The notes: generated from the letters alone by a model not told the origin. Counted from the stretch's first letter, positions 26,687 to 36,960 are shown. The stretch is 64,000 nt of DNA from JABDLO01 sp041749255 (GCA_041749255.1 JBGTBR010000087.1:1-64000), one strand, 5' to 3'. Program-made: numbers and translations.

Positions 26687-27313
26687 TCAGGATAACGTAA
26701 CCCTACCTTTAGGACAATCAATGACAGCCTTGATCTCATTGTGTTTTCCATGAATGGCGATGGCTTTTGTACCCAGATCCATCAATGTGCGATTGACATC
26801 ATCAGCATAGGGACTGATGAGATGTGTTTCAATCCATGAGCACTGTTGTTTTAAATTATTGACAGGATGCACTTCACTACCCCAGTGTATCAGGAAAGGT
26901 ACAGGCTCGATGGTATTCTTCCCATAGGGATACGTCATTTGCCATTGAAGTAAATGTCCCGGGGCAGTCATGCGTTCACCTTTTAGGACGGATATATCTT
27001 TATCAAAGTATTTCTGTAAGGCGTCCAGGTTCTTTGCTGAAATGGTAGATTTTAAAGCCCATCTCGTAAGTCTGAAAAACCCTTGATCGTCATCCAGCCC
27101 CATCCATAGTGGTGCAGTGACAATATTTTCAGGATCGGGAGCTATAATTTCAAGGTAATGATGATCACCTGTTTTGACCAATGCATTATGGGTGCCATGC
27201 TGCAGATGTTTCCCACCGTAAGTAGCTTTCACTCCCAAAAGATCGTGTATTTTTTTGATTCCCAAATCCAGATCAGGTACGGCAAAAACGAGATGGTCTG
27301 CTACATCGGTCAT
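26687..27313 (-). CDS. VOC-superfamily (glyoxalase-3-like) protein
   Basis: A 208-residue soluble protein. The beginning DHLVFAVPDLDLGIKKIHDLLGVKATYGGKHLQHGTHNALVKTGDHHYLEIIAPDP is typical of the glyoxalase-like domain of the vicinal-oxygen-chelate fold: His7 and the Glu of YLEI are in the right places for metal ligands. The C-terminal half has the second babbab module. Substrate unknown. It is divergent from the ddl gene, with an 83-base gap between the starts. Confidence 0.85.
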   Translation of the reverse strand: MTDVADHLVFAVPDLDLGIKKIHDLLGVKATYGGKHLQHGTHNALVKTGDHHYLEIIAPDPENIVTAPLWMGLDDDQGFFRLTRWALKSTISAKNLDALQKYFDKDISVLKGERMTAPGHLLQWQMTYPYGKNTIEPVPFLIHWGSEVHPVNNLKQQCSWIETHLISPYADDVNRTLMDLGTKAIAIHGKHNEIKAVIDCPKGRVTLS

Positions 27314-27396
27314 AATTGCTTCTTAAATTTTGTATAAAAGTAATAGGCTCCAGGAAATTGCAAGTATATTTGACTGGTAAAATAATTGTATTGGTC

Positions 27397-28491
27397 ATGA
27401 GCAATAAGAAAAAAATCGGAGTGCTTTTTGGTGGGCGTTCTTCAGAGCATAAAATTTCACTTTTATCGGCTAAAAATGTAGTCGATGCCATGGATAAAGA
27501 CCTTTATGATCCGGTTTTGATAGCCATCGATAAAACCGGAACCTGGCACTATAATGAGGGTCCAATGAGCATAATCCATGAAAACGACGCCAAAAAAATA
27601 TCCCTTCACAATCTTGACAATCCGGTGATCCTTTCCCAAAATGCAGATGAGCATACTTTGTTTTCAGTCAAAACAGGCAAACCAATAGCCGAAATTGACG
27701 TATTATTTCCGGTCTTGCACGGCACGTATGGAGAAGATGGTTCTGTTCAAGGCTTTGCCAAACTGGCCAACCTGCCTTGTGTAGGGTGTGGAATTTTAGG
27801 TTCAGCCGCAGGTATGGATAAAGATGTTACCAAGAGATTACTTCGTGACAGCGGTATCGGAGTGGCTGATTTTATTACCATTCGAAAAGGATATAACGAC
27901 CACATAACCTATGAAGAGATATCAGCAAAACTGGGGAATGAGCTTTTCATTAAACCGGCAAATCTGGGTTCGTCAGTAGGAGTATCGTACGTAAAGAATA
28001 AAGAAGCTTTTGAAAAAGCAATACGGGAAGGGTTTGACTATGATCCAAAAATCATTGTGGAGGAAAAAATAAAAGGCAGGGAAATCGAATGTGCTGTTCT
28101 CGGCAATATTTATCCCAAGGCTTCCGCCATCGGTGAAGTGGTTCCTTCAAAAGAAGAGTGGTATTCATTCGAAAGCAAATATGTGGATGAAGCCGGTGCC
28201 AGGTTGGATATACCGGCTAAACTCGATGCTGAATCTGTAGAAAAGGCTCAAAAATTGGCCGTAGAAACGTACCGCTTGCTGGAATGTGAAGGACTCACTC
28301 GCGTCGATATGTTTCTCAAGGAGGATGGTAGTCTTATCGTCAATGAGATCAATACCATACCCGGATTTACAAAGGTATCCATGTACCCCAAATTATGGGA
28401 AATATCGGGTATTCCATATAAAGAACTGATTACCCGACTCATAGGTCTGGCTGAAGAAAGCCACCGGGACAGAAATGCGTTAAAAAGGTAG
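27397..28491 (+). CDS. ddl: D-alanine--D-alanine ligase
   Basis: Joins two D-alanines with ATP to make the peptidoglycan dipeptide. The 364-residue product starts MSNKKKIGVLFGGRSSEHKISLLSAKNV, which is the true family start; an in-frame codon at 27316 would add 27 unlikely residues. Motifs include VLHGTYGEDGSVQG, MDKDVTKRLL, IKPANLGSSVGVSYVK, the ATP-grasp KGREIECAVLGN and the C-terminal VNEINTIPGF. Length is that of the DdlA-like class (about 360). It is monocistronic, and its stop faces the serine hydrolase gene. Confidence 0.96.
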   Translation: MSNKKKIGVLFGGRSSEHKISLLSAKNVVDAMDKDLYDPVLIAIDKTGTWHYNEGPMSIIHENDAKKISLHNLDNPVILSQNADEHTLFSVKTGKPIAEIDVLFPVLHGTYGEDGSVQGFAKLANLPCVGCGILGSAAGMDKDVTKRLLRDSGIGVADFITIRKGYNDHITYEEISAKLGNELFIKPANLGSSVGVSYVKNKEAFEKAIREGFDYDPKIIVEEKIKGREIECAVLGNIYPKASAIGEVVPSKEEWYSFESKYVDEAGARLDIPAKLDAESVEKAQKLAVETYRLLECEGLTRVDMFLKEDGSLIVNEINTIPGFTKVSMYPKLWEISGIPYKELITRLIGLAEESHRDRNALKR

Positions 28492-28539
28492 GTTACGTTG
28501 TAAGAGTAATGAGAGGAATGGATAAGTCCAGGCTTTTCT

Positions 28540-30012
28540 TTACCTGTTCATCCATTTCACAGTGTAGTTTCCATGTTGCTTATATCTCCAAACCTGACCA
28601 TTGCTGTTCCTCTCAAATTCACGGGTTTCGCCCAATTCGCCATCATCTCTGATCCTTTGAAAGGTATCTCCTTTTATATGTTTGTAAAAAGTCATGGCCT
28701 CAGCAGGGGAATTAGCAGGCAGTGACAAACTAACCAGTTTACCATTCCATGGAGCAATGTATATTTCGCTTCCCCAGGGGGTAGAATCGTAGAACCCCTT
28801 ATAGGCGTTCAAATCTGGGGCGTTTTCCTTTTCCTTTGGGGATAATTTCTTTGCGTCTGCATCGGCCTTGCTGATAATAGCATTGATTCCTGCTGCGTAT
28901 TTTTCCGGATTGGTTCCACCTGCATTTATCATCACGGCAAAGGCTCTTTTACTTTTTGGATGAAGCAGAAAAACAGACCTGTATCCGGGACAGCTTCCCC
29001 CATGACTTACTGTTTTTTTCCCGTCAGTACCTTTGGACACGTTAAAACCCAGTCCCCAGTTTACATTCCAATCCGGATCTACCCAATGTACATTATACAT
29101 GTTTTTGAGCGTAGAGGGTTTTATTATTTCGGTAGTTGTCGTATCCAAAAGCCGGAATTGCCATGAAGCGAATTTTGCCAGATCCAGCACATTGGATGAA
29201 AAACCTGCAGCAGCCTTTATCCCATTGGCTTGAAATAAATTTACATTTTCTCTTTCACCATTTCTTTTGATCGAACTGTAACCAACAGCTAATTTATTTC
29301 CATATAGATCTTCCGGCATTTCAGTATGGGTATCTTCCAATCCCATCGGAGTCAGTATATGTTTCTGAATATATTCATCATAAGAAACTCCGGAAACTTC
29401 TTCTACTATTTCTCCCAACAGACTAAGTCCAAGATTACTGTATTGAAACCACTTCGAAGCGGGATACAGAGTTTCCTGTTCTTTCAGACCCTCTTTAACT
29501 TTCTCCATCGTGGGAAAAGGGAAATCAGGCCCTGTCCAATACGGGGCATTAGCCTCTCTTGGAAGTCCGGAAGAGTGGGTAAGCAAAGATCGGATTGTTA
29601 TGGGACCGCTATCGGTGTACTGTTGTTTCAAATCATACCATGGGAGTACATCTTCTATGCGATCATCCAGGCGTAGTTTACCTTCATCGTAAAGCTTCAT
29701 GATGGCTATGGCTGTAAACAATTTAGAGATGGAACAAATGCTGAACAGTGTCGAGGTTTCCATTTCAACCTCTTCTTTGGCATGTGCCATACCAAAGGCA
29801 CCACTCCAGGTTATATCCTGATCTTTTACCATGACTGCCGTTATTCCCGGCAGCTTTTCAAAATCTTTTTGGGCTTCCAACCACACATCTATCAATTCAA
29901 ATGCCTCAGAATAGTCTTTTTCTTCATTTTGGCTAAGTATTATGAAAGGCAAACTTATAATTGTAAATAATAAGGCTAAACTATTTACTCTCATTGTTGA
30001 TTTAGTTAACAT
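28540..30012 (-). CDS. Secreted beta-lactamase/serine hydrolase family protein
   Basis: 490 residues, exported, with a signal sequence whether translation starts at the first ATG or at Met7 (29994). The class C beta-lactamase/penicillin-binding fold is present: SxxK at Ser94-Lys97 (SISK), YSN in WFQYSNLGLSLLGEIV, and HGGSCPGYRS as the third motif. The C-terminal 110 residues (LNAYKGFYDSTPWGSEIYIAPWNGKL) form the extra domain often found in these hydrolases. They act as D-aminopeptidases, esterases or unknown hydrolases; lactamase activity is not implied. It is monocistronic. Confidence 0.9.
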   Translation of the reverse strand: MLTKSTMRVNSLALLFTIISLPFIILSQNEEKDYSEAFELIDVWLEAQKDFEKLPGITAVMVKDQDITWSGAFGMAHAKEEVEMETSTLFSICSISKLFTAIAIMKLYDEGKLRLDDRIEDVLPWYDLKQQYTDSGPITIRSLLTHSSGLPREANAPYWTGPDFPFPTMEKVKEGLKEQETLYPASKWFQYSNLGLSLLGEIVEEVSGVSYDEYIQKHILTPMGLEDTHTEMPEDLYGNKLAVGYSSIKRNGERENVNLFQANGIKAAAGFSSNVLDLAKFASWQFRLLDTTTTEIIKPSTLKNMYNVHWVDPDWNVNWGLGFNVSKGTDGKKTVSHGGSCPGYRSVFLLHPKSKRAFAVMINAGGTNPEKYAAGINAIISKADADAKKLSPKEKENAPDLNAYKGFYDSTPWGSEIYIAPWNGKLVSLSLPANSPAEAMTFYKHIKGDTFQRIRDDGELGETREFERNSNGQVWRYKQHGNYTVKWMNR

Positions 30013-30121
30013 ATTTTAAAAATTTACATGATAGAGATTTCATAAGACTTTGAATACCAAATTACGTATATCTGACAAGGAATGTCCATTAATCAGTTGA
30101 AAATCAACAGGAAATTTTCAA

Positions 30122-31429
30122 TTATTTCCTGAAAGCATGACTTTTATTATAACTCAAATTCCTCCACAACCACTCCAGTGGCCCGAAATGAAAGTATCGA
30201 AGCCATATCGGACTGACAATAAGTTGAAAAATCCAAATCGAAAAGACTACATACAACAGTTCATATCGTTGCAATTTTCCAAATAAGGAAAACCCAACAC
30301 CGGTAAATACAAACATGCAGATGATTGAATGCATTATATAATTGGTTAACGCCATTTTACCTACGGCACCAAGGCTCTTTTTTAGCCATCCCCAATAAGG
30401 AGATTTACAAAATATCATAATTATCCCTATGTGTCCGATGGCCATTCCTACTCTTCCAAAATCATAGGTTATATTAGCTTTAGAAAATGCCAATAGAGAA
30501 AAGTTGCTGTTCATTATCAATTCGGATTCATAGTAATTGATGCTCAGCCCAACCAGGTATCCGGCAGCAGCCATGAATAGATAAAAGCGGTACGTTTTTT
30601 CCGCAGATAATAATTTCCATTTAAAGAAAGCGATTCCCAACAACATCATACTTAATATATCCCATAAATTATATCGGTAAAAGTAAAAGGTATCTGATTT
30701 AAAATTGTAAGGTGCAAGGTGGGCTACAAGAGCAAAATAACCTCCATGCATTTTACTATTGAACTCCTCTACAAATTCAGGCGATCTTTCCCTTTGTATA
30801 GTTTCCCATTGATGAATGGCATCCTTTTGGTCCCATGTTATTTCTTTACCCTGATCTTGAAGCTCTGTCGCCACACTTACCATTTCTGTAAATGCCACTT
30901 TAGATTTATATTCAAAAAAAGACCATGTCGTACCCATGAGTATCAGAACGATGGCTGCACCTACCAGTTTTTTTGGTGTTAGGTTTCTGAAGCTGTACAC
31001 AAGGAATCCCATGATGGCATAATCGTATAAAATCTCTCCGGTCCATAATAGAAGATAGCCATGAATAAGACCAAATATCAGCAACCAGATGATGCGTCTA
31101 AAATACACATCTGCCCCTGATATACCCGCTCCCTTTTTGTCCAGTCTTTCCAAAAGTATGAACATGCCCACTCCAAATAGCAAGGAAAAAAGTGCCCGCA
31201 TAGTCCCTTCGAACAACATGTTGTTGGCATACCATGAGAAGAGATTAAATCCGGTATCACCTCCCGACACGGTTGGATCAGCATAAGATCCGTAAAGTCC
31301 GAACATGGTGATATTCATCAATAATATTCCGCATAGCACTATACCTCGCAAAACATCTAATGAATGGATGCGCTCAGTTGCCAATATTGGAGTCAACGAT
31401 GGTGTTGCAAAAGTGTTGGTTTGAATCAT
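30122..31429 (-). CDS. DUF418 family membrane protein
   Basis: About 435 residues. It begins near IHSLDVLRGIVLCGILLMNI, the DUF418 hallmark, and has about 8-10 membrane segments. The C-terminal part has GKMALTNYIMHSIICMFVF and ends YFHFGPLEWLWRNLSY. The ATG at 31429 (MIQTNTF) is preferred over an in-frame TTG at 31450. DUF418 proteins (YeiB-like) are of unknown function and often look like acyltransferase-type membrane proteins. The 120 bases to the serine hydrolase do not show clear coupling. Confidence 0.88.
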   Translation of the reverse strand: MIQTNTFATPSLTPILATERIHSLDVLRGIVLCGILLMNITMFGLYGSYADPTVSGGDTGFNLFSWYANNMLFEGTMRALFSLLFGVGMFILLERLDKKGAGISGADVYFRRIIWLLIFGLIHGYLLLWTGEILYDYAIMGFLVYSFRNLTPKKLVGAAIVLILMGTTWSFFEYKSKVAFTEMVSVATELQDQGKEITWDQKDAIHQWETIQRERSPEFVEEFNSKMHGGYFALVAHLAPYNFKSDTFYFYRYNLWDILSMMLLGIAFFKWKLLSAEKTYRFYLFMAAAGYLVGLSINYYESELIMNSNFSLLAFSKANITYDFGRVGMAIGHIGIIMIFCKSPYWGWLKKSLGAVGKMALTNYIMHSIICMFVFTGVGFSLFGKLQRYELLYVVFSIWIFQLIVSPIWLRYFHFGPLEWLWRNLSYNKSHAFRK

Positions 31430-31713
31430 TTTGTTTTGATATTTAATCAAAGTTAATCACAGTTTTGTTTTTTTATTATCAATGGTTTTTTTATTTTTAG
31501 AGGTAAAGAAACGCAGCTTTCGCCCTTAAAGGATGTGAGACTTTACCAACGAAGAAAAAAGGAAGATTGATCATGAAAGTTTTATCCAGAGGTCATAAGA
31601 AAATTCCGGGTTCAAAATGATATCAATTTAATGTTCGAATAAATAAATGCGTTATTTCAGGAGGAAATATCGGTTATCATTTGGATTAATATGAATTTAT
31701 AACCTTTTCAAGG

Positions 31714-33129
31714 TTAATCCACCAGGACATTCATCTTACCTGCAAAATAAAAAATGGAGTAGTATGCAGATTTATTTTTTACGATCATATTGAGAAGTTG
31801 CATCTTTGCATTAATCCAGGCTTGCTCCCGGGCATTGACCAAGAAGAGTGAGCTTTCACCGACATCAAATAAGCGTCTTTCCGCATTGTACATTCTTTCG
31901 AAGAGATCAACCGTTTCAGAGAGAATTTTCAGCTGCTCCAATGTGGCATTCCAGTCAAACAACACGGCTTTGTAGGTATTCAGTAGTTCTACAGATGAAT
32001 TTTTCAATTCAAGATTTTTATCCATGATTTCGAGTTCTATCAACTTCACATCCCCACGTTCCCGTCTAAAAAATAGTGGTGCACGAAACTCAATGCCTAC
32101 TTTAAAATCATTGGGGCTAAAATTGGCAAGAAAATTAGAGCCGGTTACCTCCGTTAAGGGATTGAAAATCAAGTTCAATTCAGGTTTAAGCCTGTCTTTT
32201 CTTAGTTTTTGCTCAATTTCCATCTGCTTGAGCATTAGTCTCATTTCCTCCAGTAAAGGATGCTGGTTTACAAAATCGCCTTCGTTCAAGTACTGGGATG
32301 GCATCCCTTCAGTCAACATGGCTTCTGGAATTTCGACGGGGAATTTCAGTAAATCTGTTCCGGTGTGTACAAAATTATCCTCCCAGAAAAGCCCTGAAAA
32401 GATTGCAGACATTTGATTGAATTCATTGTTGGCCTGGTTGAGGCCTATACTTACATTTTGAATTTGAATCTTGGCTTCCACTGTATCAATGGCAGGACTA
32501 TCGCCAGCCAACACATTGGATTTTACCCCTTCAAATCTTTCAATTGCATTGGTGAGTGCTTCCTGAAAAACTTCTCTGTTATGGTATGCTCTAAACCAAT
32601 CCCAATAAAGCATGCCGGCTTCAAACAACAAATCATTTAAAATGAGTTCTTCTCTTACACCGGCTATATCTTGTTGTATTAAAGCATTATTCAACAAGGC
32701 TCTCCTGTCATCCGTAAATAAGCCTCTACCCAGTGGAAGGCTTAAGCCGGCATACGCCAGTCCGGTGATGGGTGTACTATTCTCGGGATTTAGAAACACA
32801 CCGCGATTGCTTTCATAACCGGCATAAATGTCCAAACCTAGTTTTGTAGGGATGATGAGTTTTGAATCAAACAATTTGAAATAGTCACTATCCTTAAAGC
32901 GTTTTTGATCATAATTTGAAATAATGACCGGGTCAAATACCCCTTTAGCGCGTAACAAATTGGCTTCAGCCATTTGATTTTGCAAGTAGGCCTGAGCTGC
33001 AACCGGGTGATTTTTTTTCACCATATCAAACAGCTCCTTTACATCCAGGGCTGTTTGCTGTGCACATAACAGTTGCCATGAAACTGACGACCACAGAAAT
33101 AGATTAATGAGTAGTTTAAGTTTCTTCAT
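31714..33129 (-). CDS. TolC-family outer membrane efflux protein
   Basis: 471 residues with a signal peptide (MKKLKLLINLFLWSSVSWQLLCAQQ). Two outer-membrane-efflux repeats of long helices follow, the typical TolC trimer subunit (FEAGMLYWDWFRAYHNREVFQEALTNAIERFEGVKSNVLAGDS; then ATLEQLKILSETVDLFERMYNAERRLFDVGESSLFLVNAREQ). It is the last gene of the four-gene operon TetR, ABC, HlyD, TolC; the HlyD stop and this start are separated by 6 bases. It provides the outer-membrane exit duct for whatever the ABC and HlyD proteins move. Confidence 0.92.
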   Translation of the reverse strand: MKKLKLLINLFLWSSVSWQLLCAQQTALDVKELFDMVKKNHPVAAQAYLQNQMAEANLLRAKGVFDPVIISNYDQKRFKDSDYFKLFDSKLIIPTKLGLDIYAGYESNRGVFLNPENSTPITGLAYAGLSLPLGRGLFTDDRRALLNNALIQQDIAGVREELILNDLLFEAGMLYWDWFRAYHNREVFQEALTNAIERFEGVKSNVLAGDSPAIDTVEAKIQIQNVSIGLNQANNEFNQMSAIFSGLFWEDNFVHTGTDLLKFPVEIPEAMLTEGMPSQYLNEGDFVNQHPLLEEMRLMLKQMEIEQKLRKDRLKPELNLIFNPLTEVTGSNFLANFSPNDFKVGIEFRAPLFFRRERGDVKLIELEIMDKNLELKNSSVELLNTYKAVLFDWNATLEQLKILSETVDLFERMYNAERRLFDVGESSLFLVNAREQAWINAKMQLLNMIVKNKSAYYSIFYFAGKMNVLVD

Positions 33130-33135
33130 CGTATT

Positions 33136-34488
33136 TTATTTCTCATTTACTTCTACGACATTTCCTTTGTAGTAATCAGGTGGAAATCCATTTATTTTAC
33201 GCCATATTTCGTACCATACAGAAACATTTTTCAATAATGCAATGGTCTTTACACCGGCTCCCACCCTAAGCTGCTCCGGCCATTGTACGGCACTCGGCGA
33301 AGGAATGACCACTATGCGATACAATTGATTGGGAGAAATGAAATTATCAATGGCAAATACCTTACCCTCAAAAGTTCCGAATGAAATCGATGGCCAACCT
33401 GAAAAAATAATAGCAGGCCATCCATCGAACTGTATCATCACCTTTTGTCCCTTCTCAAAAAGTGGCAAATCTATAGGTTTTACATACATCTGTAAAGCCA
33501 GGTCATAATCATATGGCATAATGGTAACTATGGCTTGTCCTTCCTTAATGGTTTCGCCGAGTCCCACCCGCATGGCCTGGGTGATGTATCCATCTTGTGG
33601 TGCGGTAATATAATACAATCCGGTTCTGAACTTAAAGTTGGCAAAGGTATTTTGTAGTTTTCCAATTTCTGCATCTGTATTAAATTGGGAAGACAGTGAA
33701 GAAAACCGGTCAGACCGTGCTTTTGCTATTTTGTCTGCATATTCTGCATTGATCCTGTTTAGTTCAATGCGACTGTTGATCAATTCATTCCTGCTTTTGA
33801 GGAGTTTGTTTTGCTGTGAAATAAGTTTAGCCCGCGATTCCTGAAGAACAAGATTGCGGTTTTCAAATTCTGTAAGTGATCGCAAACCTTCCTCGTAAAG
33901 TGATTTAATCCTCAGATATTGTTCATTGGCTATGCTGAAATTTATGGTGGCAGCTTCCAGGTCTATACTGTCGCTTACCACCTTTAATTTGTCCTGTTCT
34001 ACCTTGTTTTGTGCTTGCTCCAGTTTTAATTTACGTTCGTTCTCCATGGCTACCATTTGTTGGTCGATGGCCTCAACCTTCTCCTGGTAAGAAGCGAGAG
34101 AGTATCTCTTGGCATCCAGCTGCAATTGTGTATTTGCCAACAGGTCGGGATCAAAATAATTGTCCTTTATCTCAGAAATCCTCAATATGGTATCACCTTT
34201 TCTCACAAACTGTCCCTCCTGTACATACCACTGTTCTATCCTGCCATCAATAATGGATTGAATGCTTTGGGGACGTTGATCGGGGTTCAGGGCAATGACT
34301 TCGCCTCTGGCCCTTACGTTTTGAGTCCATGGCAAAAACATAATGACTACCATGGTAAAAAACAAAAACGATATAACAGAGGTCAGGTAAGAAAAATTTA
34401 CAGCATATTCTTTTTCCAACTTTTTTAATGATGTATACTTCGTTGGAGTAACAAGATGGTTAATTGAAAAATCGGATAAGTTTAACAT
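33136..34488 (-). CDS. HlyD-family periplasmic adaptor
   Basis: 450 residues. One N-terminal membrane segment (about 36-57; FLFFTMVVIMFLPW) is followed by a biotinyl-lipoyl half (GEVIALNPDQRPQSIQSIIDGRIEQWYVQEGQFVRKGDTILRISE), a long coiled coil (about 125-275) and the second lipoyl half (YYITAPQDGYITQAMRVGLGETIKEGQAIVTIMP), then beta-barrel domains. This is the standard adaptor layout that bridges the inner-membrane transporter to TolC. It is 11 bases downstream of the ABC gene, so it is part of the same operon. Confidence 0.92.
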   Translation of the reverse strand: MLNLSDFSINHLVTPTKYTSLKKLEKEYAVNFSYLTSVISFLFFTMVVIMFLPWTQNVRARGEVIALNPDQRPQSIQSIIDGRIEQWYVQEGQFVRKGDTILRISEIKDNYFDPDLLANTQLQLDAKRYSLASYQEKVEAIDQQMVAMENERKLKLEQAQNKVEQDKLKVVSDSIDLEAATINFSIANEQYLRIKSLYEEGLRSLTEFENRNLVLQESRAKLISQQNKLLKSRNELINSRIELNRINAEYADKIAKARSDRFSSLSSQFNTDAEIGKLQNTFANFKFRTGLYYITAPQDGYITQAMRVGLGETIKEGQAIVTIMPYDYDLALQMYVKPIDLPLFEKGQKVMIQFDGWPAIIFSGWPSISFGTFEGKVFAIDNFISPNQLYRIVVIPSPSAVQWPEQLRVGAGVKTIALLKNVSVWYEIWRKINGFPPDYYKGNVVEVNEK

Positions 34489-34499
34489 AGCTTTACATT

Positions 34500-36173
34500 C
34501 TATTTTTCAATATTTTTAATCTCTATTATTGAACCAGCATCCATCACTATAAGCTTATCAGCCATTTTGATTATGTCTTTATCCCTTGTAATTACAATGA
34601 TCGTCCAATTATGCTTATCGCTGAAAACATATTCAAAAATCTTAAGTTTTTCATTCTTTTCCAGATTTATAAAAATATCCTCAATCACCAATAATTGGGG
34701 ATTCTTTAGAATATTTCTCGCCAGGATTATTTTTTGAAATACGCTGCCTGGAATTCTTTTACCCTTAGGTCCGATGAGTGTTTCGAAACCGTTAGGTAAA
34801 GACTGGATAAAGTCAGAAAGACCCACGTTGTTGAGTACGTCCATCAACTTATCATAACTGAATTTTTGACCTAATGTGAGATTTTCCATCAATGAACCAT
34901 CAAAAACATCTCCATGGGATACGCATTCTGCAATCAGGCTTCTCAATTTGTCTACATTGTAATTGCTTACCGGTATGTCATTATACAGAATGCTACCTTG
35001 ATCGACTTCATAAAAAACATTTAAAACCTGCATCAGTGTGGCCTTTCCAGATCCATTACTTCCTGTGACACATACTTTTTCTCCAGGTGAAATGTAAAAA
35101 TTGATATCTTTTAAATTGTATATATCACTTCCCGGATATTTGAAAAATACATTTCGGAAATCGACTGACATACCACCTTCACAATTTTCGGGTAACAGAA
35201 TATCCTCACTTGTTGTTTCCAATGGCAAATCAGCAATCTGCCCAAGTTTTTCGACTGAAGTCAACAAATCATATACAGATTCCAGGCTCAATAAAATTTT
35301 TTCAGTTGAGCTGATTAGTAACAAAATAATGATCTCTGCAGCCACAAACTGACCAATATTCATTTGCTGATTGAAAACCAAAATACCTCCAAGGAGTAGA
35401 AAACCCAAAACAACAAATACTTTAAAAACAATAAACAGATAATACTGCCTCAATAATATCTGAAAATGACTTTCCCTGGCCCCCAGATAAGACTCGACGA
35501 GGATGTCCGTTTTCTGTACTGCCAGGGTTGAATGGCTGGATAATTTAAAAGTGTCTTGCACACGGGCTATTTCCTCCAACCAAAAAGCTACTTGATATTT
35601 ATAATTCGACTCAACAATGCTTGATCGCAACCCTCTGTTGAAAACATAGTTTCCAATTAAATAGAAGAGCATAACCACCATCGCACTGAAGATGATGAAA
35701 AAAGGATGATAAAAAGAAATCAATAGCAACCCGAAAAATATCTGAAATCCCGACGCCGTAATTTCAATTAAAACTTTGGCCAATCCTTTTTGAATGGTCA
35801 TGGTATCAAAAAAACGATTGATTAGCTCTGGGCCATATTGATTGTACAATACACTCTTTCGCATTTTAGGGATCCTGAAAGCCAGATCAAAAGCGGATCT
35901 GGTAAATATGTCTTTTTGTAAATGCTCTGTGATTTTTAATTGTATTATTTGAATCACACTAGCAAATATATAACCAAGTAATACAATTCCTACCAGTAAT
36001 ATCCAGGCAGCAGAAATCTGTCCTCCCTGTATTAAATTGATGATGGATTGAATACCTAGTGGAATGCTGAGCAACACCAATCCATTTATAAAAGCAAAGA
36101 AATACAGATGTATAATCTCTTTTCTTTTAGGTTTCAACATTCTGAAAAATCTCTTCAAAGGAGTATAGGTCAT
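34500..36173 (-). CDS. ABC-type exporter (fused TM and NBD) with degenerate ATPase motifs
   Basis: 557 residues: a six-helix transmembrane domain (about 15-310) and a nucleotide-binding domain (about 335-557). Walker A reads GSNGSGKA at 371-378, with Ala where Ser/Thr is expected. There is no LSGGQ signature (RIPGSVFQK at 473-481). The Walker B end reads VIED, with the usual Asp-Glu order swapped. The H-loop position is Arg (VITR) and the Q-loop has no Gln. I recall relatives with a similarly unusual signature but a normal Walker A. Coupled with HlyD and TolC, it should be part of a secretion or efflux unit, perhaps with weak or no ATPase activity. Confidence 0.88.
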   Translation of the reverse strand: MTYTPLKRFFRMLKPKRKEIIHLYFFAFINGLVLLSIPLGIQSIINLIQGGQISAAWILLVGIVLLGYIFASVIQIIQLKITEHLQKDIFTRSAFDLAFRIPKMRKSVLYNQYGPELINRFFDTMTIQKGLAKVLIEITASGFQIFFGLLLISFYHPFFIIFSAMVVMLFYLIGNYVFNRGLRSSIVESNYKYQVAFWLEEIARVQDTFKLSSHSTLAVQKTDILVESYLGARESHFQILLRQYYLFIVFKVFVVLGFLLLGGILVFNQQMNIGQFVAAEIIILLLISSTEKILLSLESVYDLLTSVEKLGQIADLPLETTSEDILLPENCEGGMSVDFRNVFFKYPGSDIYNLKDINFYISPGEKVCVTGSNGSGKATLMQVLNVFYEVDQGSILYNDIPVSNYNVDKLRSLIAECVSHGDVFDGSLMENLTLGQKFSYDKLMDVLNNVGLSDFIQSLPNGFETLIGPKGKRIPGSVFQKIILARNILKNPQLLVIEDIFINLEKNEKLKIFEYVFSDKHNWTIIVITRDKDIIKMADKLIVMDAGSIIEIKNIEK

Positions 36174-36276
36174 TTTTAATATTTTAATTTCTTACCCTTA
36201 GTTAAAAATGATCTGATTTATGAATCTTTAAATCCAATTTAATAAACTATAAGCATGATACTCCAAAATGGAAATT

Positions 36277-36960
36277 TCATGTTTCCACTTTATTGTGCAA
36301 GGAGGAAAAGGCCAACTTAGTATAAAACTCCACAATGGCTTCTTTTTCATCTTTTACATTGGTAAGTGATGGCAAATGTTGTGCAAAAAAGATCTGGTGA
36401 TGTATTCCCTCTATGATAGTGCTGACCAACATGTGTGGATATTGGTAAGCTCCGTCTATATTAAGAATAATTTTACTAATATTATCGACGGTTTTTTTGT
36501 AATTATAAAACACTCCATCACTATTCAATTCATCCACAGATTTCACCATATAGGACTTAGAGGATTCTGAACAAATGATATTGAATAGCTTCCTGATATT
36601 CAAATCCTCAGAAGTTAACTCATAAGGTTTGATCAGCGTGTTTATTACGTTTTTTAATTTGGTATGAGCACAATCAATATTGTTGTTCTTAAGTAGAAGC
36701 ACATATTCTATCCAGGACCAATACCAGGATGTAAGATACAGTAAGACACTGTGTTTATTAGAAAAATACCGGTAAATAGTAGCTTCTGTCGTACCCGTTT
36801 GCTCCGATAATTTTTTAAAATTAAAGGCTTCAAATCCAATTTCATCAATCAATTCTACACTCTCTCTGATAATAGACTTTCCCGTTGAACTCTGTTCCGG
36901 ATTTTTGAGATATATATCCCTGGCAATTTGTGCGGAAAATTTTAGTAAAGATAATCTCAT
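36277..36960 (-). CDS. TetR/AcrR-family regulator of the efflux operon
   Basis: 227 residues. An N-terminal helix-turn-helix (about 25-72) reads IIRESVELIDEIGFEAFNFKKLSEQTGTTEATIYRYFSNKHSVLLYL, a clear TetR pattern, followed by a longer ligand-binding domain. It is the first gene of the TetR-ABC-HlyD-TolC operon on the minus strand, 103 bases before the ABC start. By analogy it would repress the operon until an inducer binds. A small inverted repeat (GTAATGCTATTAC) is found 27 bases upstream of its start codon. Confidence 0.9.
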   Translation of the reverse strand: MRLSLLKFSAQIARDIYLKNPEQSSTGKSIIRESVELIDEIGFEAFNFKKLSEQTGTTEATIYRYFSNKHSVLLYLTSWYWSWIEYVLLLKNNNIDCAHTKLKNVINTLIKPYELTSEDLNIRKLFNIICSESSKSYMVKSVDELNSDGVFYNYKKTVDNISKIILNIDGAYQYPHMLVSTIIEGIHHQIFFAQHLPSLTNVKDEKEAIVEFYTKLAFSSLHNKVET

